Shown one piece after another: positions 22,741-33,016 of a DNA stretch of 64,000 nt. Numbering within the stretch: position 1 is the first letter of the stretch; each line of letters starts with the position of its first letter. The notes beneath the pieces were generated by a model. It searched no databases. It was not told the origin of the DNA and worked only from the letters and a program-made list of their open reading frames with translations. The position numbers were made by a program, and so were the translations under genes. The DNA comes from Hysterangium stoloniferum (Eukaryota; Basidiomycota; Agaricomycetes; Hysterangiales; Hysterangiaceae), in assembly GCA_015178975.1 (NCBI GenBank), contig WHVD01000186.1, forward strand, positions 62,001 to 126,000. The letters are read 5' to 3'.

Positions 22741-23440
22741 TATACCTGTAACAATCATTATATCTCAGTCGACGGGTAGATAGGAATTGACTGATATTTT
22801 AGTATGTACCTGTAACAATCATTATATCTAAGTGTAATGAGTATCTAGTTCTGACGGTAAGAGAGAAAGAAAGTGTACCTCAGTCGACGGGTAGATAGGA
22901 ATTGACTGAGGTAGCTCTTGGTAGTTTGAGTGTATTTATACATCTCCGGACAGTGATGCCCATAAATCACATGTTTCTCACTGACTCCCAATTGTATTAC
23001 GTCTTAGAGCATGCATAAGCCCTCATTTCACAACGCTCCTCCTGGCTGAGCAGGCTCAGGGATTCCATGGAGTCATAGGACCAAGCACTGTTTCTCATGC
23101 CTCGTCCATGAAACATCTGGGTCAGTTGGTATTGAGTACCCCGCACTGTCGGTCCCCTGGCTTGGATGCACACATGTCCAGAACATGAGTGCCAGTTGTT
23201 GAGGTCCCGTCAGATGCTGCAATAACAATCAAGTGTGGGCTAGATGCTGTCAGAGAAAGGGACCAAGCTTTATAAGAAGATTGAGTGGATTTGAGGAGTT
23301 GTCATATCAATGGAGTAACCATGCTTTCGAGTTCTTCTGTGCATTCATTTGCCTTTCACCTCCCATTGGTCTCAAATAACAGCCTTTGTGCGGCCTGAGC
23401 TGGTGCACATCCATAAGACACAGCAGTGATTGCTAGCAGA
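22741..23440. other. Unique region with short interleaved duplications
   Basis: A 22-bp segment (cctgtaacaatcattatatc) occurs at 22744 and 22808, and a 31-bp segment (cagtcgacgggtagatagg inside) occurs at 22764 and 22879. The second copy is bounded by ACCTCAGTC and its complement GACTGAGGT, giving a small hairpin (22877-22912). No gene recognised. Confidence 0.5.
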
Positions 23441-23450
23441 CCATCTAACT

Positions 23451-24513
23451 CCATGTTTGTGTAGAAGACTCCACGTTTGTGTAGAAGACTCCACGTTTGT
23501 GTAGAAGACTCCACGTTTGTGTAGAAGACTCCACGTTTGTGTAGAAGACTCCACGTTTGTGTAGAAGACTCCACGTTTGTGTAGAAGACTCCACGTTTGT
23601 GTAGAAGACTCCACGTTTGTGTAGAAGACTCCACGTTTGTGTAGAAGACTCCACGTTTGTGTAGAAGACTCCACGTTTGTGTAGAAGACTCCACGTTTGT
23701 GTAGAAGACTCCACGTTTGTGTAGAAGACTCCACGTTTGTGTAGAAGACTCCACGTTTGTGTAGAAGACTCCACGTTTGTGTAGAAGACTCCACGTTTGT
23801 GTAGAAGACTCCACGTTTGTGTAGAAGACTCCACGTTTGTGTAGAAGACTCCACGTTTGTGTAGAAGACTCCACGTTTGTGTAGAAGACTCCACGTTTGT
23901 GTAGAAGACTCCACGTTTGTGTAGAAGACTCCACGTTTGTGTAGAAGACTCCACGTTTGTGTAGAAGACTCCACGTTTGTGTAGAAGACTCCACGTTTGT
24001 GTAGAAGACTCCACGTTTGTGTAGAAGACTCCACGTTTGTGTAGAAGACTCCACGTTTGTGTAGAAGACTCCACGTTTGTGTAGAAGACTCCACGTTTGT
24101 GTAGAAGACTCCACGTTTGTGTAGAAGACTCCACGTTTGTGTAGAAGACTCCACGTTTGTGTAGAAGACTCCACGTTTGTGTAGAAGACTCCACGTTTGT
24201 GTAGAAGACTCCACGTTTGTGTAGAAGACTCCACGTTTGTGTAGAAGACTCCACGTTTGTGTAGAAGACTCCACGTTTGTGTAGAAGACTCCACGTTTGT
24301 GTAGAAGACTCCACGTTTGTGTAGAAGACTCCACGTTTGTGTAGAAGACTCCACGTTTGTGTAGAAGACTCCACGTTTGTGTAGAAGACTCCACGTTTGT
24401 GTAGAAGACTCCACGTTTGTGTAGAAGACTCCACGTTTGTGTAGAAGACTCCACGTTTGTGTAGAAGACTCCACGTTTGTGTAGAAGACTCCACGTTTGT
24501 GTAGAAGACTCCA
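23451..24513. repeat. 20-bp minisatellite, 52 full identical units
   Basis: The unit gtagaagactccacgtttgt repeats from 23461 to 24500 without a single visible difference, with a partial unit at each end (ccatgtttgt at 23451 is a variant). Because 20 is not a multiple of 3 and the unit has no stop on the minus strand, all three minus frames stay open for 370-470 codons; these are artefacts. Perfect homogeneity points to very recent amplification. Confidence 0.97.
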
Positions 24514-24524
24514 CCCTTTTCATA

Positions 24525-24690
24525 CGAGACTCCCACAGTTTCTGTAGAAGACTCTGCAGTTTCTGTAGAAGACTCTGCAGTTTCTGTAGAAGACTCTGCA
24601 GTTTCTGTAGAAGACTCTGCAGTTTCTGTAGAAGACTCTGCAGTTTCTGTAGAAGAGTCCACAGTTTTCGTAGAAAGGTCCACCTTAGCC
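24525..24690. repeat. Related 21-bp minisatellite, ~6 units
   Basis: The unit tctgtagaagactctgcagtt repeats from 24541 to about 24665, then decays (agttttcgtagaaaggtcc). It shares the core gtagaagact with the 20-bp array next to it, so the two have a common origin. Confidence 0.9.
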
Positions 24691-24918
24691 GGAAAGAAGC
24701 CTGGCAGTTTACCGAGGGCGGAGACGTCTGGCCATTTAGACGCTGGCCCCTACATACATCCACATACCCCACATAGCCCACACAATGTTTACTTCTTTCT
24801 CGGCAAAAATATTAGGGACTTGGCCAAATAAAATAAAAACCCTTTGGACTCTTTGGACTCTTCTACCAAAAATAGTGGACCCTCCACCTCAGGGGAGAAT
24901 ACCCTATATATATATATA
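24691..24918. other. Spacer; contains a short AT palindrome
   Basis: The start (ttagccggaaagaagcctgg) resembles the flank of the 38.5-kb minisatellite. At 24902-24925 an alternating TA run is bounded by ccc/ggg. No gene seen. Confidence 0.4.
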
Positions 24919-25413
24919 TAGGGTTTTAGAGCAGAAAATGTATTATATTACTGGGGGGAATCTAAGCCGATTTTCTGACTGGATTGCACGTACAACATCT
25001 GCCAGTTTAAATAGACCGTGGAGTAAATGACATACCGAATCCAGTAATAATGAAACGAAATGAGCAAAACATAAAACAGGAATAGTAAACACCAAATTGG
25101 TGTTAGGAATGGGACGGAATGGAGCTGAGTCCAAATAGTGACAAATCATAAACCATAACAGGAAACAGAGCGGGAGTGGAGTCCAAATCATGGCAGGTCA
25201 TTTAACTAAAATGGGAACGGCGCTCTGTTAGAGGGATGATGGGTTGTCTGAGCGGGGTCCGGTGACTGACATGCGGGATGAGGTCGGACATAGACATAGA
25301 CAGAGTCTGGTGGGTTTTCTGGTGACTGAAACACAACGTAATGAAGACAAACGTAGACGAGTCTGATGTACGGAGTCCGGCGGGATGTCTGGTAAACTGA
25401 TAATGGGTGTGTA
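24919..25413 (-). mobile_element. LTR fragment C, inverted
   Basis: Minus-strand copy of the middle of the LTR A family (gggttttagagcagaaaatg at its left edge). It lacks the 3' end and about the first 45 bp of the LTR. It faces LTR D, forming arms of about 0.5 kb. Confidence 0.8.
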
Positions 25414-25418
25414 CAGGG

Positions 25419-26212
25419 TGTTACAACCAGAAATCCCGCCAGACTCCGGGCACTAACTTATACGCACCCGCACCCTACACACACCCATGATCAGTTTACT
25501 GGAATTCCTGCCGGACTCCGTACATCATACTCGTCTACGTTCATCTTCATTACATTGTGTTTCAGTCACTGGAAAACCCACTGGACTCTGTCTCTGTCTA
25601 TGTCCAACCTCATCCCGCACATCAGTCACCGGACCCCACTCAGACAACCTGTCTTCCCTCTAACCGAGCCCCGTTCCCATTTTAGTTAAATGACCTGTCA
25701 CGATTCGGAGTCCGCTCCCACTCCGTTTCTTGTTATGGTTTATAATTTGTCACTATTCGGACTCCGCTCCATTCTGTCCCATTCCTAACACCAATTTGGT
25801 GTTTACTATTCCCATTTTATGTTTTGCTCATTCGTTTCATTATTACTGGATTCGGTATGTCATTTACTTCACGGTCTATTTAAACTGGCAGATGTTGTAC
25901 ATACAATCCAGTCAGAAAATCGGCTTAGATTCCCCCCAGTAATCTAATACATTTTCCGCTTTAAAACCCTACTTGAATTATACCACGGGCTCCAGTGCAT
26001 CTATCTCTTTCACCACTCATGACATCTCGATCCACGACCTCTGATCTACGACCTCTCGACCACGACCCCCACCTGGATTCCCCGGGATTCCCATCTGCCT
26101 GTCTGAAATTGGATGACACGATCTAGCGAGGGCACAGCCTATAAGCTGAAGCCAAGTCCTATCGGATATTCCACGGGTTTCTCCGGAGACCCGCCCTGTA
26201 CGTATCCTAACA
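25419..26212 (+). mobile_element. LTR D, 794 bp
   Basis: Starts TGTTACAACCAGAAATCCCG and ends GTATCCTAACA. Both LTR ends are complete, but the flanking pentamers (CAGGG and GCCAG) do not match, unlike LTRs A and B. It contains the conserved block at about 26126-26158. A rearrangement with fragment C next to it explains the missing target duplication. Confidence 0.85.
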
Positions 26213-27690
26213 GCCAGAACCAGTGTACACCTAAACTAGCACCCTACCTATCATGTCAGAAGGTGATTCACTAACTGACACATTGATTGACAAACAAGTA
26301 CTATTATTAGAAGTCTATTACCCACTTGTAGATTGTGTATTACAATAAGCCAACTCATACTATTTTTAATATATAGTTGAAGTCTTTATGTAATTGCAAG
26401 CCTAACATTCTCACCAAACCTCATTCTCCCTCTCAACTCTTTTCTGGTCACACCTACAACTATGAATCCTTTGTACTTACCATTGTCTAATCACCATGTA
26501 ATTCTAACTGTCACTATTGGAGTTGAACCTTTAAGTTCAATCCCATACAATTGAGCAATCATCTTTAGTTATTCTTGTTGTACTTATCTGTTGACACTAA
26601 AACACTGTACTCATTTAAGTTAATATTATTTGCACATGGAATGGTAAAATACATGACTCTTCACAAAAGGAGTAGATTAGACCAAGTTGAGACTAATTTG
26701 AGATACAAACTGGAGAGTAAGGACATGACTATGGAAGACTATATAGTTGTTCCAATAATTGTGCTACAAATCTGTTACTAGGCACTTCAAGAGAGACTTA
26801 TTGATATAACCCAAAAACCAAGTCAATTATGAGACTGAGATATTACAACCACCAGTCCCCTACTTATATATCTGCACGTGTACTACCCAATAGCCTAATG
26901 TAGTAGTAGGTGTCACACACAGACCAACTAGAAGAAGGTCTGTGCATGATGGCACAATCATTGGAATTCTAACTAATATAGAGAAAGAATAAAAGAAACT
27001 CTAATTACAGAAGCATAATCTCTTAGAGTACTAGGGGTCACACATATGCTAGTAGGAATATTAACACAGGGGTGGCAATAAGATAAGCCCTGACAAAATC
27101 TGAGAATATAATAAAACATGTTTTGGAAATGTTTCCAAAATACACACACAATAACAAGTAAGGTAAATGAGGAACAAGGACCAGGACATATCAGGGAATA
27201 AGTGCAGAAACAATAAGCAAGTGAATGTATTCAAGGGGTCCTGGTCATGGATACTAATTATCTAAAAGAATGTGCAGTAGTCTGACTGGATTCCAGATCA
27301 TGAAATAACCAGGGACACTTGGAGAAGATAACTGTTAAGGGGAGTCCAGTAATTCTTGGTCATATGATGAGGTATCTAGTTGAGGGCAGATGTTATAGTC
27401 TAGATGTCTAAAGGAGGGTATGCCAGGGGTCTGTAGGGTTAGAACATACTTAACCGGGAGGTCCAGTTCTACAAGACAAGTGTGTTAACTTTTTGGTGAA
27501 AATATGACCAGACCTATAGAGGATGAGTGCAATACTGTCTGAGTGATATTGTTGGTTATAAACACATAGGGGGGTCTCATGCATAACTACAGGATTATAT
27601 ACTCAAAACAAGAGCGGTAATGAATGTGGGCAATAATGACCCCAGTCACTATATGACTCCAACTGCTCACTTTACCTGAAAAGCTAACAA
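26213..27690. other. No supported gene; AT-rich repeat-like DNA
   Basis: About 1.5 kb of AT-rich sequence. The 26670-26780 stretch (LRYKLESKDMTMEDYIVV in one plus frame) resembles by eye the reading of 22140-22200, so it is probably part of the same old dispersed repeat. No element ends found. Confidence 0.3.
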
Positions 27691-27694
27691 AGTG

Positions 27695-28060
27695 GAGCTT
27701 GGCTTCAGCTTATGTGCTGCACTGCACTCCTATGCAAATGCTTGTGTGTCCTTAATTTAAAAGGGCTGATATGTGCTGGAGAACTTATGGATATTTGGAG
27801 TTTTGAACAGTTCCAAATATTGAGTGTACAGAAAGAGAAGAAGAATAAGCTTACTAAGTCAATATCAGATCTGAGGTGTAAGTACAAATGCATGGAAACT
27901 AATATAGGCTTTCTGGTAATTGTAATACAAACTGAGATCACAATAGGATGGATTAGGATAGGGGTTTCCAATTTGGAACATAATAAGCAAATGAATGAAT
28001 ACTTGTCAACAGAAAAGTTACCAAATACAGAACAAGGACAAAGCTTTGAATGGTTGGTAT
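27695..28060 (-). repeat. Old LTR-like repeat, copy of 41065-41400
   Basis: Starts with the conserved LTR block in minus orientation (cttggcttcagcttatgtg). It then shares many segments in the same order with 41065-41400: cttaattt...gctggaga, ttccaaa..ttgagtgtacag, atatcagatct, ggaaactaatata, gaatacttgtcaa. It is therefore a diverged member of the family of the solo LTR at 40986-41548. Confidence 0.6.
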
Positions 28061-29500
28061 GAGGACATAAAGATATTTGTTTTCCAGGAATTCCTTAACC
28101 AAAGACTACATTCCCACTCCTGGTCATACATACTTATATGAGATAGTACAGTGACCAAGGAAATGCCTGGTCACCAGCATCCACCAGAGTGCTGCTGGGC
28201 CAACCACCACCTTATCACTCACCACAATCAGTGTCTGTGAATATCAAACTTTGTCAGCTAAGGTAGAGGGTCACTAGGGAAATGGGATAGTAATGGTTTC
28301 AAACTGATAAAAGTTCTTATCAGGGGGATACTGCTACCCATACCATTTTGCCCATCCAGAATTACTGATTAGGAGTCTACTACAAAGTCTGAGAGCCAAA
28401 GGGAGTGAAAAGATACTGGATTCATGGTGACCAATGTGTGCATCAAACTCTGAGAATATTGAGACCTATTGGTGGGTAGTATACAGTTGGGTGGTACACC
28501 TGTCAGGGGAGGGAGGCTTCAACCTGAGATCAATGATCACCAAAGCTAACAAGTTGTGGACTGAGTCCAGCAGGGAAACCTGCTGGATCAGGATTTGTTG
28601 ATGTCCATACAGAAAGACAATGGTGGACTCTATCACTTGTAGTTTACATATATGTATCATGCACACCAAATAACTCTCTGCATGTTTAAGCCAAACTTTG
28701 GCTCTCCATGAATGCTTTTGATTACACTGGTCCCTATGATGTATTAGCCTTATTTTAATATTATCTTCTGAAAAAGGAGTCCAATGCTCTATCAAAATGT
28801 GCAAATACTCAATTCACTGCAAAGTAAAATAATTTAAGTATTTGATATTAATCAGTGGCAGCCTGAATAGACTTAGAACCCCTGAAGTCAAGAGTTTACT
28901 TGAATATATGCACCCTACTTCACAAAGAAGGTTTTGAGAGCTGCTTTTGCAAGCTGTTCTTTTTCTGTGAAAACAACTACTAAAATATGAATAACAATTC
29001 AGTGATTCCAAAACTAGATTCGACTTCGATTCTAGCTAGTTTATATATATTTTATACTACTGTATTTATCAAACAGTTAGAATAACTGGAAAGAGACAAT
29101 CCTCAATAACACTGGATGAATAGAGAAGCTGTCAGAGTGTCACCAAAAAAAATAGTATGATTTGGCTCAGGAATTGCAGAGGTTGACTATCAAGGATTGA
29201 ACAATTTTCAAACTCCGACATTGAATCTCACTCTGTGGGTGCCACGCACTGCTGTGAGGTGCCGCGAAAAGTGGACAATTGCCGCGAATATACATTTTGG
29301 CTTCAAACTAAAACATAGCTATATTTTGAATGGTAATACTCAAAATACCACTTTAAATAATATATTCTCTTACAAAAGGGGCTAATTCACAATTTTAAAC
29401 ATTAAAAACAGTCTTAAAGTAAATCAGCAGAGCCCCAGTAGGCAGATTGATATGTTATGAAGAATATATACAAACTATATCTATTTTATACTAGTTAAGT
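28061..29500. other. No supported gene
   Basis: A 112-codon minus frame at 28466-28804 has no recognisable domain. The rest is AT-rich. No tRNA, rRNA or element end detected by eye. Confidence 0.3.
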
Positions 29501-29509
29501 ACATATTTA

Positions 29510-30440
29510 AGGGTATCTTGAGGTGTTCGCGGCAGTCGCGACACCCTGCGCGGCACTTTCCCATAGCCCCCTCGCAGACCCAGTGGTCTTCATCCTCACA
29601 ATCTGCTAACCAATCGTCAACTAAGAACCTACTGAGTACGACCACCAGACGCACATCTGTTGAAGAAGAAAGCTTCGTTTTTCACCACCTGACTTATTTC
29701 TCTTAAAGACACAACACTACTTTGGCACTCATCGACACCCACATTATTGAACCAATTCCTCGTATCAACGACCGGGAACTGGTTATCTATACTCAGCCTT
29801 CCTCAGCGATCCATTTTTTTATGATGAGACAATAGATGGTCTAGGACGCATTGCGGGCCTTCTGGACGCCAGTCCTTTAGGGCGAGCATTGTCAGCAGTA
29901 CTACAGCGATAGGCCCCGAATCCCTACTCGATAAATGGGCAACGTTGTGCCATAAAGCATTCGCAGAATATATGAATCCACAATCTATAGAAAGTAAATG
30001 TATTGTGAAAAGAGGTGTTATAGTGAGGATCCCGCTAACATTTGGACCCATAATGCAATCGAAACCTATAGCATGACCAAATGGTTACAAAAAGCGACTC
30101 CTGAGGCCCAAGAGCGTGACAAGGCGATGTTCCGCTTAATGGCAGACAATCAACTCGCTTGAGAGCATTGCTGAGCACCTAAGATGCTGTGGATTGGATG
30201 GTTGAATATGAATCGGAGGAACTGCGAGACGCGCGATGAGACCCCAATTGGAGTGTGAAGTTTGATACTTCCAAAATCATGATATGCGTATGCGTAGCAA
30301 AGGAATAGGTTACAATTGAATGCGTGACTTTATAACACAAGGACTAAACGAATGGTGCGTCCTTTTTAAGCAGCAGAGGACTAGCAGCTATTGGGCAATG
30401 TCGACGTTGACTTTGACCAGCTTCATAGCTCTTTCAATAA
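29510..30440 (+). pseudogene. Broken gene related to the remnant at 6.7 kb
   Basis: Reading on the plus strand with frame changes gives a continuous-looking protein: SSQSANQSSTKNLLSTTT, NTTLALIDTHIIEPIPRI, then (shift) DETIDGLGRIAGLLDASPLG RALSAVLQ, then (shift) DKWATLCHKAFAEYMNPQS and TYSMTKWLQKATPEAQERD with FRLMADNQLA, followed by NVDVDFDQLHSSFNKL near 30400. Several frameshifts and stops break it. The family is unknown to me; the peptide is regular enough to come from a real host or element gene. Confidence 0.5.
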
Positions 30441-30811
30441 ACTGATATCGTAATTACATGCAGCTGAAATCAAGAATTAGCTTTCAGTAGGTTAGATGTA
30501 GGTTAACTTCAAGTGTTCTTTTTGTTACAATATACACAAGCTATTCAGTACCAGATAAAGACAGCGGGCAAGAGACAAAAAGAACAGAGAGGTACGAGGG
30601 GCTCCTTGTGCTACAAAAAATAGTACTTTCCATCAGTAGTACATCTTCAGTTCTTCGAGGTATAAATTGCAAGGGTAATGAAGTCAGTTGCGTCCAGATA
30701 GTCTGTAGAACGATCAGTAACGGATAGAATAAAGCACGATGACTTCTCACAAAATAATTCTAGGAATGAGACTGAATGACAAATATGTTGGTTGGACACA
30801 TTGGTTAACGG
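30441..30811. other. No supported gene
   Basis: About 370 bp with only short frames. Nothing recognised. Confidence 0.3.
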
Positions 30812-31141
30812 CTAAGTACAAACGAGAGTTCGTGACAGTGAGTTAAGTGACCAACAACTGATACTTTTATCGCTGCAAGGAATTGATATCCGTTCTGACT
30901 GGTATTGAAGGATGCGCCAATACGTGTTTTCCTGATGCTCTTGCTGACTGGAAGTTTGTTGAGAGCAATAAACTAGCTTTTGACGCAATTCTTCACTCTT
31001 GAGCAGCTCAGCCGCACGTTCGTTCATTGTCCCTATTGTTCCCATTACAATGAAAAAGGCGCTGCCCCCTGTGAGGTGAATTAAGATATCTACTTGTCGT
31101 GCCAAATTCTCCCCCATCATGATTAGGAAGTGTAATTCCAA
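30812..31141 (-). CDS. Unrecognised open frame, possible exon
   Basis: A 109-codon minus frame: LARQVDILIHLTGGSAFFIV followed by NERAAELLKSEELRQKLVYC and SQQTSSQQEHQENTYWRILQ. Composition is protein-like (helix, charged residues, a Q/E-rich turn). It might be joined to the frame at 31777-32007 upstream, with the LTR-like insertion at 31315 lying in an intron or disrupting the gene. No family recognised. Confidence 0.35.
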   Translation of the reverse strand: MELHFLIMMGENLARQVDILIHLTGGSAFFIVMGTIGTMNERAAELLKSEELRQKLVYCSQQTSSQQEHQENTYWRILQYQSERISIPCSDKSISCWSLNSLSRTLVCT

Positions 31142-31314
31142 CCCGCTGGCTCATTCGGCATAATAGCCAGCCCAACCACTTCATCTAACAATCTTAGATT
31201 AACTAGTTCACTAGTGCAGTTCGACTCTCGTAGACTATATGGTCTAGGCTCTTGAATGGACTCCGTCGGGCGCCTCACCAGTGTTACCAGTTCCTATAGA
31301 ACCTAATAGAGCCC

Positions 31315-31457
31315 TGTAAGCCTGGTGCCCCAGTCTTATGCAGGGAGTTTTCTTCTCTTTCCTTACCGTACGCTACTCGTTCTGAATCTAGTCTTGCTCC
31401 AGACAATACACCGTGGTCCTGTCAACGCCTGTGAGCCCATTTGACAGCGGGCTTCCA
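31315..31457 (+). mobile_element. Small LTR-like insertion, 143 bp, copy 2
   Basis: Begins TGTAAGCCTGGTGCCCCAGT and ends CGGGCTTCCA, flanked by the perfect 5-bp duplication AGCCC (31310-31314 and 31458-31462). It is shorter than copies 1 and 3 by an internal deletion. Confidence 0.8.
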
Positions 31458-31462
31458 AGCCC

Positions 31463-31776
31463 CATCTTTTAGACATTTACATGGAAATTAGAGTTCGAGT
31501 TTAATGCTACTGCCGCGCCGGAATTTGGGACAGGAATCCACATTCAGAATTTTATTGCGAAAATATATGCTCAGTCAACGTTAGTTTACAAGGAAGAGAA
31601 ACGGGAGCACAGATGCAAGGACAATTAAAATGATGAGGGAGGAAAGGTACGGATAGTAAATAGTCACAATCGACGGAACCTGCATCAAAAAGATGTGAAC
31701 CGACCGGAAAGAATATCATGCCTTCGGCTTACCTGAAAAGCTCTACCAGCGATCGGGCAGTGTCCCTTTACAGATA
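31463..31776. other. No supported gene
   Basis: About 310 bp between the insertion and the next open frame. Nothing recognised. Confidence 0.3.
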
Positions 31777-32007
31777 TCACTGCATCCGCAAACGGCGACA
31801 TGCATGCGAAAATAGCGTCCATGGATAACTCAGCTGATACTCAAATGAGATTTCAAAAGAGGAATTATCCTTTCGTGAAAATATAAATAAAATACTGCCG
31901 ACGATGCAATGCAACTGATTGAGCTCACCGTAACAAACACTCAGTGATCGGGCAGCGATATCCACAATATCGCTGCCGCATGCAATCACGCAACCATTCG
32001 AGGGCAT
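31777..32007 (-). CDS. Unrecognised short open frame with hairpin
   Basis: Begins MPSNGCVIACGSDIVDIAAR and runs 76 codons. The first ~25 codons look like a first exon ending near a possible donor (gtgagct, minus, about 31926). The codons over 31950-31976 coincide with a perfect 11-bp inverted repeat (ggcagcgatat, loop ccaca). Weak evidence for a gene. Confidence 0.25.
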   Translation of the reverse strand: MPSNGCVIACGSDIVDIAARSLSVCYGELNQLHCIVGSILFIFSRKDNSSFEISFEYQLSYPWTLFSHACRRLRMQ

Positions 32008-32169
32008 GAACTGGTCCCATTATCTTTCTCAGTCAATAAAATCCCTCTGAATGATGAACTAGTCATGTCGACTAATCTAACATCTAAACCTGACAAGGGC
32101 ATGTGCACTGAAAGAGTCGCAAGAGCCTTGGAGGACTATATGATAGAACCCAAATCCGTTAGGTTAATA

Positions 32170-32545
32170 TATACCTATCTTCACCAGGGATCTAGAGGAT
32201 GAAGAATGGATAATGGAGGGTATAATCTTACAGAACGAAGATAGGACCATTCTCACTGTGCCCATCACAGCTATCTCTAAGGAGAGGGAACCTTGCCACT
32301 AGCTAATCTGACTCCAATTTCCCACATCATAAGGAAAGGAGAAATTATCAGCTTAATTCATAATGCTAAAATGTGGGCTCAGAAACCTCAGTCCCCAGTG
32401 GAAAGGGATTTGATGTGGGTTGTGAGTACTAAAATCGCTCATTTCATAGAAAGCATCTCCAAATTAGAGATGGACTGAAGCTTTAACCCTGAGCCACCAG
32501 TGACACCTCCAGAGGTTGAGACAGCAGACGATTTCAACCCTTGTG
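32170..32545 (+). pseudogene. Degenerate open frame, possibly retroelement-derived
   Basis: Plus-strand reading gives EDEEWIMEGIILQNEDRTIL and TVPITAISKERE, then after a stop ISHIIRKGEIISLIHNAKMW and SPVERDLMWVVSTKIAHFIE. The composition and the TATA-like tatatataaatag that follows at 32561 would fit a decayed retroelement upstream of an LTR promoter. I cannot name a domain. Confidence 0.3.
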
Positions 32546-33016
32546 CACAAACACCTCAATATATATAAATAGATGGCCTCTACCATCCATCTCCTCTCAT
32601 TCTGACTTTCCCAATCATCCACTCATCCAAACTATCAAGCATCTATACTTGCCAGTATCTTCTGACTCTGCTCTATCTCATCTTGTTCTCTGTTTGCATT
32701 GATTGCTTGGACTGTGAGCATGAGTCATGATTCTTGTTTTTTTTGTTACAACTTTGATTCTGATAATGTTTTTATTTGTCTCTCTTGATCTGAAACAATT
32801 CACTTATTAACCTCCTGGTTGCTTTCCCCTTTCATCCAAGCCTCTGTGCTCTAGATACACTTCTCCTCTAGACAGCTACCTTATATTGCTTGCATCCTGC
32901 TGCAAAGGTGAGTGCACTATAGTATTTATTTAGCTAGACATCCATTATTTTATTTGTTGCCTCCTTTTTCATACGTGACCTGGCTTCGATGCTTTTATTT
33001 ATGCTCTATTGAGCTG
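32546..33016. other. Pyrimidine-rich stretch with a TATA-like box
   Basis: tatatataaatag at 32561-32573 is followed by a C/T-rich tract. It could be a promoter of an old LTR, or simply the 3' flank of the ankyrin gene on the opposite strand. No gene seen. Confidence 0.3.

Noticed and set aside
23356-24781. Three overlapping minus-strand ORFs of 372, 412 and 469 codons
   Set aside because: They come from a 20-bp repeat without stop codons; all three frames are open at once and the peptides are only the repeat translated. No gene.
28466-28804. 112-codon minus frame as a Copia RNase H
   Set aside because: None of the expected motifs (TKHID, SDADWA-type) can be found in any frame.
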